From NCBI GenBank assembly GCA_949152475.1, contig OX424561.1:4712001-4776000 (forward strand): a DNA stretch of 64,000 bases, written 5' to 3'. Position numbers and translations under genes: made by a program. Shown in pieces: positions 49,141 to 59,868 of this stretch. The notes beneath the pieces were generated by a model that was not told the DNA's origin, did no database searches, and worked only from the letters and a program-made list of their open reading frames with translations. How positions within the stretch are numbered: the stretch's first letter is position 1; each line of letters begins with the position of its first letter. This DNA is from Terebella lapidaria (lineage: Eukaryota; Annelida; Polychaeta; Terebellida; Terebellidae).

Positions 49141-51737
49141 AAAATGTGTGGGACTCGGATCCCTGCTTTTCTTAAAATAGTGTGATGAATAAAGTTCACA
49201 GGTATACCACAAGCATACTGGTATTATCGGATACCAGGCGCTGTGTGATAAACCTCACAAGTTGCGAATTGTTTCAATAAAATGTTAATCATAGCTTTGT
49301 TTCGCCCTGGCTGTTCTGGTACAAACAAACAAGCGACTTGAGGCAAGTGATTTTCAGGCAGAGGACCTTGCATCACTGCCTATAAGGATTTTAAGAGATA
49401 TCAAAATGTCATGGTCAGAAAAAAAAATCTAGGATCATGATCTTTTTGTATTGTTCTTTGCAACTAGTATATGTTGTACTTCGGCTGGTACATCATGTGG
49501 GAGGAACATTCAAATTTGGTGTTGGGTGAGGATTATGCCTATGGTTCTGTACTCAATTTCACTTGAAAATCGGACACGGTTGCTGGCTGTACAGTGTAGT
49601 TTCGTTTTGGATGAACGAATCAACTCGAAATGTATCTCCTGATTGCATGTCAAACCGCAATTTTTTACCTAATTTTTGAAAGTCTAGAATCTGGATCTGT
49701 TTACAAAACTAAAAACGTTTCTACCTCAATGTTAATTTAAGACCCAACATGGAATTTCAGTGTTTGCCCAAGATATATTCTTTTATTCGATTTCCGAGTA
49801 ATAGATTGCTTCGACATGCTTTTTCAAACATATTTGATTAGAATACACTCGAATGTCCTTTCATTCAACATCATCACGATGGCTTTCTTCTGCAAGGGCA
49901 TAAACATGATTATATAACTGAATTTGTTGGAATTGATGGGATATTTCATTCTGGATTGCCCTTTGACATTGATGAAAATATCGCCAGAAATCGTGTTTCA
50001 CAGTCACATGAATTTGACTTTGGAGAAGTGAACATGGAGAAGGTAAACGATGTAGGCACCGAGACCCTCTAGTAGCTCTAGAAAGAAGTACTAGTATCAT
50101 TCTGAGACTAGCTGTCCTAAAGTTCGGATATATGACCTAACAATGTGTGCACTAATTCAGGCCTGTGAAATAATTCACCCGAATAATTTGTGACAAACTT
50201 GTATTCTAATCCAACAGTAGGCCTACTGTTCGACTATTACACCTGTGAGATATATGACAGTATCCCCTATTATCACCCACCAAAAATGTTTTGCTCACCA
50301 GTCCACTTCAACCACTTGATGACATAGTGAGGCTGACAAAACGAGCACAATGGTTCTATATTGTGTATTTATAACTGAGTTAACTCACACATTCAATGGA
50401 TAACATATCTAACAGGAATGAAATGTACAAACTTTTGCCCTTGGTCTGCTGCGTTGTTTACAAAGTTAGTGTCGATGATGTTCGCTAGGCGTCGCGACAT
50501 GTACACGGCGGGTGAGGGGCCCAACTCACTTCAGTGTGTAACCTGAATTGACAATTGAATTTCACATGATCTTAGGCAATGCTGACGAACGGGTGCCACC
50601 CCTAGTGAGTAAATTGTGCAAACGACCGTTTGTGGTCTATGTATTGAATATTTCTTAATTATATAGCATGTGATCACCGTTTATTAGTACCCTGAACAAT
50701 AGCCGTTTCAATTCATATATGATATTACATTATTGGCCAATTTTTTAAGAACAGTTTCTATACATAAATGCGTGGTCTCAAATCCAACAATTAACTAAAA
50801 TACTGGGGGTCAGGTTATGTTGGAGGCTATTGCGAAAAAAATAAATCAGAGAATATTTGGGATTCTTTGCAATCTCGTTCAGCAGTGTAGTATTTATCAA
50901 ATTTCTGGAAAATTTCTTGGAATCGATATTTTTTTTGTACAAAAATAAAATCATTTGTGTAGTGATGAATACATATTACTCAAAATTTCAAGCCTATGAG
51001 GTGCATTACGACGACATGATGGACTGGTATCACCATAATATATTTGATGATTATTATTCAAACAGGAATGGAATACAGAGCATACAAGACCCCCGTAAAA
51101 TATTCACATTTATTTTCAAGATTTTCAAGATTTCAAGCAGTGGATGGAACATGTTGGTGACAAGGATTTCAGAAAAATCCCACCATCTGGTTATATTTCA
51201 CCATGTCATTTCAAAATATAATATTCCATAAACTAAATGGTTAATTTTCTTCAAATTTCGAATTTTGGCCGCTAAAGGTCGCTTTTGGTTGGTTATCAAA
51301 TTTATTTTAAGACATCTATTGAAACAAAAATTTAGCCTCAGATGTCAGCATTGGGCGTAACATCGTGTGAATAGTTGTTGCTTTGTTATTAATTTGTGCA
51401 AAATACTCTAGGAAATCAATCTTATTGTGATGTAACTGCCATAACTGGTGCATGTGCACAGAAATACATCAATTGAGGGGAACGCTTATGTGGGAAGACT
51501 GGAAATTAAATTATCGGCCAGGTAGAATTGCACGACGCCCATATACATATAAAACTTGACTTGGAACACACATCATAGGGCGAGTTATTGTGACATGATC
51601 TCAGGATGTAGAAGCGCTATAATGGCTGAGTCTGAACGTCAAATGTGCACTGCAGTCGGCTAAGATCTACCCGAAGTCCGCGCAGATAACTTAGTTTACT
51701 GTACATGTAGTTAGGTTCAACACGAAACCTGATATGA
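49141..51737. other. Intergenic stretch with a fragment of the foldback family
   Basis: No gene is supported. About 49590-49740 resembles the foldback family (GATGAACGAATCAACTCGAA, then CGCAATTTTTTACC and similar). Frames here, such as 49861-50100 and 50857-51231, show no motif and no splice support. Confidence 0.4.
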
Positions 51738-52236
51738 TTTCGGCCATAACTTCGCTCAGGATGGTCGGATCAATTTAAAATTTCATTATACATGTATATA
51801 TTTCCATTTGACATACCGGTAAAACTATATACTTTTTACCGAATTTCTAATTATCTTGAAAACTTTAGCAATCTACCCCAATGTTAAACCCAAATCGGAT
51901 CACGGGAATTCAAGCTAATTGGGGGATTTCATGGTCTTTATTCCACTAAGCAATGTAAACTGAAGTTTTTGAGTTGGAAGACACATATGGGTGTGTTATA
52001 ATAAAATACCATTCTTACAAAGTACTGTGCAATTCCAACATAGAACAAGATGTCAATTTCTGTTAGCAAATTTCAAGTTTGACGTTAAATTTAACATTGG
52101 AATTCATGTAGATTGCCAACTGTTTCAATTTTCAAGATAGAAGGCTGAAATTTGGTGAAAAAATATGGTATTATGCCAAATGAAATCAAAATGTTTCAAA
52201 TTGTTCCGACCATCCCAAACGAGGTTCTGGCCGAAA
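51738..52236. mobile_element. Foldback element, second palindromic copy of the family
   Basis: The left end TTTCGGCCATAACTTCGCTC with GGATGGTCGGATCAATTT pairs with the right end AAATTGTTCCGACCATCC with CTGGCCGAAA. The inner parts share AGCAATCTACCCCAATGTTA (about 51870) and, inverted, TTTAACATTGG...GTAGATTGCCAAC (about 52090-52120) with the 176-751 copy. Non-coding. Confidence 0.7.
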
Positions 52237-53107
52237 ATAATTTTTGTGTGTAAAACTTTATTCTCATAAACTATCAAATACACAAGGTATACATAATACA
52301 TACATTGGATCGAAATACAATACATGCATTATATACAGAATAATACAGAATTTTTAGATTTGGTCACATTTGAAACCTTGTTCATATTGTTACATATCAA
52401 TTTATTATACAAAGTGAACACTTTATTTAAATTCGAGTGCTTAAGTTTGAATATAGATTGGTATGACAAGAGTGTTTACACATCCCCTTTGTATATTTAC
52501 CCGACAACAATTGCGTGGCTTATTTTGTTTACTACGAATCCATTGTTAAATACCAAATGACATAATGCTTATAACCATATTAAGACAACCTAGACATTGT
52601 TAACATCTGATTCTTGGAAGTCATTTACAATATGTTTCCATGCCATTTTTACTTTGAGTATATCTGAAACTTGTCCGCACATTTCGTTACCGCTTGGGGG
52701 CCAAAACTCATATGAGGCTTTGTCTTGAACTTGATTTTTGGGTGCCACCTGATCTGGACTACATTTTCTTTCGAAATATTATCAGAGATTTTGAGCCAGA
52801 CACATCGTAATCGGCATTTGGTTTGATATACTGTGTTCGCAATAAATATATAGTCGTACAAATCTATACGATCAGATAAAAATGAGAAGAAAAAAAAATT
52901 GTGTATCGTACAACGACAACCACACCCCAGACTTGAAGGGTAGTTTTTTTTTTTGGAGATAAACAATTAAACATGTATCGACCTATACGAGTGTTAACTG
53001 GTACTCTGTAATGGGCGTGAAAATGTTTTCGGAGTTTTGACGGTGCAATGGAAAAATATTTTTTCTATATCTTCATGCCCGCAGAGAAACATCATGATCA
53101 TAAAGTT
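52237..53107. other. AT-rich intergenic stretch
   Basis: No gene is recognised on either strand. The minus-strand frame at 52649-52966 lacks any motif. Confidence 0.4.
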
Positions 53108-54970
53108 CATTTTGTACTGTTGTTTTTTCAACCAATTTGACATATGCTCTAAAAATTCCATCAAGCTTTACAGTAATTCAAATGTAGGATGATGAAATAG
53201 CGGCACACTATATGTACTGTACATAGAATACACTGTGCTAACAAATCTGATAGTTTTCATGTTCCGACGCAATGATTTTGTGTGGCTTTTCCCAGTTTTT
53301 CAGCAATTTGTATTCCCTAAAGTTAGTGACAGTCACATTTCCGATACGCATTCTGTCGATACATGTCTCATACAGGTCCACAACTGGACCTACTTTACTG
53401 AACAAATTAAATGTTTGTACATGGACATAGATTTTTTTATGTTTTCATTTCATGCAAATTTCTCATCATCATCAACACAAAAAGCAGGATCCTTTGATGC
53501 GAATAGAACGCGGAAGAGACATAAACATTCCATCACGATTATATCGTTCGATGTGTTACATCAATGGATTATTGTACCTTTCATCAACGAAACAACATTG
53601 TTGGAGATGTCCAGGCATTCATACTTCAAATATTTATCTTTATCTCATCATGCCGCGCGAATCACTGGAGCCGTAGTTTGGCGACTGTTGATCACAGGCT
53701 GTGTGTGCCTTTCATGCTGTGAAGATTTCATTTTGTACTGTTGTTTTTTCAACCAATTTGACATATGCTCTAAAAATTCCATCAAGCTTTACAGTAATTC
53801 AAATGTAGGATGATGAAATAGCGGCACACTATATGTACTGTACATAGAATACACTGTGCTAACAAATCTGATAGTTTTCATGTTCCGACGCAATGATTTT
53901 GTGTGGCTTTTCCCAGTTTTTCAGCAATTTGTATTCCCTAAAGTTAGTGACAGTCACATTTCCGATACGCATTCTGTCGATACATGTCTCATACAGGTCC
54001 ACAACTGGACCTACTTTACTGAACAAATTAAATGTTTGTACATGGACATAGATTTTTTTTATGTTTTCATTTCATGCAAATTTCTCATCATCATCAACAC
54101 AAAAAGCAGGATCCTTTGATGCGAATAGAACGCGGAAGAGACATAAACATTCCTTCACGATTATATCGTTCGATGTGTTACATCAATGGATTATTGTACC
54201 TTTCATCAACGAAACAACATTGTTGGAGATGTCCAGGCATTCATACTTTAAATATTTATCTTTATCTCATCATGCCGCGCGAATCACTGGAGCCGTAGTT
54301 TGGCGACTGTTGATCACAGGCTGTGTGTGCCTTTCATGCTGTGAAGATTTCATTTTGTACTGTTGTTTTTTCAACCAATTTGACATATGCTCTAAAAATT
54401 CCATCAAGCTTTACAGTAATTCAAATGTAGGATGATGAAATAGCGGCACACTATATGTACTGTACATAGAATACACTGTGCTAACAAATCTGATAGTTTT
54501 CATGTTCCGACGCAATGATTTTGTGTGGCTTTTCCCAGTTTTTCAGCAATTTGTATTCCCTAAAGTTAGTGACAGTCACATTTCCGATACGCATTCTGTC
54601 GATACATGTCTCATACAGGTCCACAACTGGACCTACTTTACTGAACAAATTAAATGTTTGTACATGGACATAGATTTTTTTTATGTTTTCATTTCATGCA
54701 AATTTCTCATCATCATCAACACAAAAAGCAAGATCCTTTGATGCGAATAGAACGCGGAAGAGACATAAACATTCCTTCACGATTATATCGTTCGATGTGT
54801 TACATCAATGGATTATTGTACCTTTCATCAACGAAACAACATTGTTGGAGATGTCCAGGCATTCATACTTTAAATATTTATCTTTATCTCATCATGCCGC
54901 GCGAATCACTGGAGCCGTAGTTTGGCGACTGTTGATCACAGGCTGTGTGTGCCTTTCATGCTGTGAAGAT
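53108..54970 (+). repeat. Tandem triplication of a ~622-bp unit
   Basis: Three near-identical copies begin at 53108, 53729 and 54351 (CATTTTGTACTGTTGTTTTT). They differ at only a few positions, so the expansion is recent. In copy 1 a 192-aa plus-strand frame (53235-53813) spans almost a whole unit; a T-run near 53430 is one base longer in copies 2 and 3 and splits it. No domain is recognised. The third copy ends abruptly at CTGTGAAGAT/ACACTTCC. Confidence 0.95.
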
Positions 54971-55674
54971 ACACTTCCAGACTTGCCTGGTACGTGACTC
55001 AACCATCATCGAGCGAACCAGGAAGTTGCAGCATGTAAGATCATAACAATGATACACTTGGTAATATAACGCCTGATCCAGGCAAAGCCCGTTCTCAGGC
55101 ACTTTACATAATCACTAGTAGAGAGGATTATGCATACAATATTGAATACAATAATCACATATTGTATAGCCTCGAGCCTTTTAAAATAATTTTGTCAACG
55201 AAGTCACTGTTCTGATTCCACGTGGAATTAAATGTAATTCTTTATATAACCGATTTCAGAACAAAACAAATAAATAAATAAGCAGCGGGGCATAATTTCG
55301 GGGAATTACCCTCGGAGTTGCTCACGTCAAACATATTCCAAAGTTCAATCAACATGAATTATCACGAGTGATGATTAATAAATTTGACGTTACGTATATA
55401 TTGGCTAAAACAAAGGTTTCGTGTGCACCACGAACAATAAACATGTGTAGAGATACAGATAACAGACATACCTGCCAATCGGACAGTCCCTAAAATCACT
55501 CCAGATTCGGACTGTAGCACCCAAAAACTTCAAAAGTGTTACTTATGAAGATAACCCTATCAGACGCCCCGCCTGAGTGGGTTATATATTCAGGGTGCGC
55601 ACATTTGATCACCATTCGATCACATCAGTTCAAAGCGAGAAGCAACAATATATATATTTCACAAAGCCGAGAAG
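54971..55674. other. Upstream region of the LU-EGF gene
   Basis: No exon is seen. It is expected to hold the promoter and 5' UTR of the downstream plus-strand gene; no TATA box stands out with confidence. Confidence 0.35.
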
Positions 55675-58600
55675 ATGCTGAAAAGTGTATTTTTGATGCT
55701 CGGAGTCTGCATGCTCCAGAGGATACAGGGAGGTGAGATTCTTTGTTGCCTAGGTCTCTTTTGAGTTCACTCGCAACATTATGAATACATTTATACCGAA
55801 ACGCTTTGGTGTTTGCAAAACTCTGCACAAACTGATGATGGTCGTCCACTAACGGCACGCTAAAATTGGTTTTGATTACATAATATAAAGTAGGCCTACC
55901 TTAGTTGGTCCATATGTATAGAGACCAAAATAATGTAGTTTATTCTTTCAAAAATGGTTGAAAAAGAAATACATATACGCCGATGACCATGAACACAAAA
56001 TGGAGACGAAATGATTTGTGCAATTAACTCCAAATCCCGTCTGATTTTTTTTGAGACAGAGACTCAGTATTACTTTCATAATCGTAATTGTGATGAAAAC
56101 GCCCAATTTCTAGTCCCTCAAGTTTGTGCTAATATGGAATGTAAAATTACAAGTTGTTGTGTTTTTTTTTTTAAATTGGTTGTTACTTAGTAGGTACAGA
56201 ATTTGGTGAAACGATAGATTTTGAGATGATACGACGATAATCTGAACCAAAGAAATAGGCGAAGATCATTGGATGTTTTCATCATGTTCATTGAAACATG
56301 ACTTCAATTCATGATCAGACCAATATTGAGATATTGCTGTTCAGATTGAATAAATGTGATTCATACCAGATCAAATTTAGGTATCAAATGAAAAAAAACC
56401 CCACAAGATTGCTAGAATAACAACAAAATGAATTCCGAACATCATGTGCCGTTGTTTTACCACCCCCCCCCCCCCCCACCAGTACCCCACCCCACGCCAC
56501 TACAGTGCTACAGTTGTCAAGGTGCCCGGAATGACGTCACTTGTAACACTGAGCCCGCAGCCTGCACGTCCATGCATCAGGTACGCTCCTAACAGTCATA
56601 AATGCTAAAATATATTTTGACCGGCAGTCACACCTACGTATATTCCAAGACAGAATCCCAGGAACAAAAGTTGGAAAATGTAATCAGTAAAAGTGAAATG
56701 TGTGAGATCCTGTTCAGAGTTAGCAAAGTAGTCGAAAACATCAGACCACACAAGGATCAGAGGCTCCACTGTTGAGCTGACACGATTATTTGAACTTGGA
56801 TGAAGTGAATGAATTTTTTTTTGACAAAATAGAGTAAGATCGGAGATTCGGCAATTTGATTCTGGAATATCCCAGGAAAAATTATTTGTGAGACGATTTA
56901 GTCTAGTGTCTTCCAGGAGAAGTGTGAAACATTTTAACCTATCGGATATTAACCATACCATCTGATTTGAAAATGTAGAGAGGAGACTTGTTGACCCAAT
57001 CTTGCACATGTACGGACTCTCACGATGTTTTATTTCAATTATCTGTATTGCAGGTCTGTCAGACGACGGTAACCGCGGGACTGATAACCAAGGGCTGTAT
57101 GGAGGTGGACATCTGTCAGGCACGCGCACGCGCCGGTTGTCATGGCGACACGTGCTCCTACTGCTGCATGCACGACCGCTGTAATCGCGTCACTCCGGGT
57201 ACGTACACCCTTCCGGTAGTCTGGTACGTCAACAACGCGATCTTGCTATCGATTATTTGATATTTTCGATGTGGGTTTTTGATCATGGAATATTTAGAGA
57301 TTTATGTTTCTGTTTTCCAGCGCACGAGACGTGTGATCCACGTGAGTAGGGTTTATGTGGGTGGAGTTATGTCGGTAATTGAATACATGGGTAGGCCTAA
57401 ATCTACAGCTCATGAATGAGGATGGACTACTTTATTCGCAAATAAAAAATGCTACTGGAACTGAATTCTTGGAAGGAACCATCTCTAAATGAAATGTCTA
57501 TTCACGGACAACACAATATACAAATCGTTGTGATCCACAGCATCCGACCCGTGCAGCACGAAGCCATGTTTGAACGGTGGAACTTGTGAGACAACAGACG
57601 GCGGGTTTACCTGTGTTTGTCCTATAGGATTCGAGGGTGACCGCTGTCAGACTGGTACGTATCCTAGTGTTGGGTGGGCGTTTGTACACTTCATTTCAAA
57701 GTATTGTGGGCCGAATAGTGCTCTGAGGTTTTACGGTTTCATCGTGTGATACCATTATTATTTGATAGTCATAATATGTCCTTATTGTGAGTCGTGCACA
57801 ACCCCTACTCAATAAATTCTATCATCCCTATAGCCGTGAACCCGTGTGACTCCTCTCCCTGCCAGAACTGTGGCACCTGTATCAATGAAGGCCCTGACAA
57901 CCCGCGTTGTGATTGTCCGCCGTCCTACACAGGGGAGGAATGTGAGGAATGTAAGTACAACGGCTTGCCATACTAACAAATATTATCCGGCTTACCACAT
58001 GAATTAAGGTGAAATAAAATTCAGTCACCATTTTCTAAATAAAATATTGTGATCGAAAAATTAGTCAATTCCAAAAATATTATATCCACAGATATCAACC
58101 CATGTGAGCCGAACCCATGTCAGAACGGCGGCAGTTGTCATGACGACGGAGAAGGAGGGTACGAATGCGAGTGTCCCGTGGGATATGTGGGGCCTGAGTG
58201 TGAGATAGGTACGCTCTAATATCTAACTGTAAATGACATGTGAACTTTGTAGTCATGATTTGTGATACTATAATGAACTATTTAGCCTAATTGAGTGACG
58301 TTTCGTACATATTTTGCAATTATTGCTATTTTTGCAATCGAAAAAAAAAATCAGCCTATTCTATAATTCTAATCTGAGAATGAAATATTAAAATAGAAAA
58401 TGTGTAATTTCATGTAAAATGAAAGCCTGTGAAAAAAAAAACCCATAACCCATATAGTTGGATTAGCGACCACTATTTACACAGCATGATTTGACGAATG
58501 TTGCAGATATCTGTAACCCGAACCCTTGCTTGAATGGTGGGACCTGTACTGGGACCGTGGAGCCGATCTGTGTGTGTCCGCCGGCCTACACTGGGCCGTT

Positions 58601-59143
58601 CTGCGGCAGAGGTACGTTACCGTGTACTCGTGATTGTGTATAGATCTACAGCAAGGTTTACTACAATGGCTCACCAGAGCTCACATATAGTAGGCCTATA
58701 TTGCAACATTCAAATATAATACTCAAATATATGACTGATTTCAAAACGCGTCTTTGAAATAAGTAGCATAACTATTAGAACTAAAATTGATGTGACATAC
58801 TTGAACTTAGGTGGAAAGATAATTGGTATTAAAGCAACAAATCATTTATATATAAAACATGGGGAACAAAAAAAAAACAATGTTCGTTTTCATGACAACA
58901 GTGGTGTCGCCGGGCGAGGGTTACACGTGTGTGCCGGAGAGCCGCAGCCCCTGCACCCCGGAGAACATTGCGGGTGGTTGGTTCTACTGGCCTCACCCCA
59001 ACCCCACGAAGTTCGTGCAGTGTGATGAGTTCGGCCAGTGTTTTGTGAAGGACTGTCGCGAGGGGACGTTCTGGGACCCAGAGGCCTACACGTGCAACTC
59101 ACCCGAAAACTACATCCCTACGGACCCGCCGCGCAGGTCATAA
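55675..59143 (+). CDS. Secreted LU (Ly6/uPAR)-EGF x4-chitin-binding type 2 protein
   Basis: Nine exons: 55675-55732, 56483-56580, 57054-57198, 57321-57341, 57541-57654, 57834-57950, 58092-58208, 58507-58611 and 58902-59143, totalling 338 aa plus stop. Exon 1 is a signal peptide ([19 protein letters not shown]). Exons 2-3 encode a Ly6/uPAR three-finger domain starting LQCYSCQG and ending [12 protein letters not shown] 21-bp microexon (AHETCDP) precedes four EGF domains, one per exon, each with the PCxNGGTC-type core. The last exon has a peritrophin-type chitin-binding domain ([16 protein letters not shown]...[14 protein letters not shown]). Introns flanking the LU unit and every EGF are phase 1, typical of shuffled extracellular modules. 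The exon 2 acceptor at 56483 was chosen because it fits phase 1; the poly-C tract before it is unusual. A role in binding chitin-like glycans outside the cell is inferred. Confidence 0.9.
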
Positions 59144-59435
59144 TAGGGAGATGTCTGGGTCAGTGAACTGCTTTCAATGGTTACAACAATCCCCTATTGT
59201 GAGATTTGTGAAATGGCAGTGTGCTGGATGATCTTATGGAAGCTGGAATTCTCGCGTATGGTTATGTTTATTAGTGTATTGGGCGTAAAATGTATTGCAA
59301 TTTCAATAACAGTGCACTTGCAGGGAGATTTTCCAGAAAAGATGCACTCCTGTGTTGAGGCGGGGAATATTTTTATTGTGCTGCAAGTCAAGCCACATGA
59401 TAATTGTGCAATTCCAATATCCAATTTTGTATTCA

Positions 59436-59441
59436 AATAAA
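59436..59441 (+). terminator. Polyadenylation signal AATAAA (LU-EGF gene)
   Basis: AATAAA lies about 290 bp after the stop codon, with a GT/T-rich stretch just downstream. A second AATAAA is near 59628. Confidence 0.5.
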
Positions 59442-59549
59442 TCTTATTGTTTAATGTTTATGGAATTTTTTTTTTCGGGAGAATGTAAAAAAAGGACATG
59501 AAATGCAAATATATGCCTACAGTATACTGGTATGGAAAGTCTAAGTGCG

Positions 59550-59592
59550 TATATATATATATGTATGTATTGGATGTGTGTGTGTGTGTGTA
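59550..59592. repeat. TA and TG dinucleotide tracts
   Basis: A short (TA)n stretch followed by ATGTATG and a (TG)n run lie in the gap between two convergent genes. Confidence 0.85.
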
Positions 59593-59868
59593 CCAATTTA
59601 TATACTGACATGGACATTGAATGTTCAATAAACATTGTACCATATATATATATTTGTTTCTTGGATAACATTATCTAAAAGTGAAGAAATACGTATAGAC
59701 CTCAATTCTATTGATAACAATCTTCTACCGAGCTAAACAGAAGCTATGTTGTGGTCTAGCGCTCTTGACGCCAGGCACGCTTATAACTGTAAATGTTCCT
59801 CATGACGTTCAACTTGTTCTAACACAGATGCACCAAATAATACTATAGTTTATGAATACTGCAGTGAA

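Noticed and set aside
48990-49199. Minus-strand frame reading RPSVRLSVRPSV
   Set aside because: It arises from the GACGGACG simple repeat and is a well-known spurious frame type.
56462-56477. Poly-C run as a sequencing gap or artefact
   Set aside because: It fits as the pyrimidine tract of the exon 2 acceptor in the LU-EGF gene, although its exact length may be uncertain.
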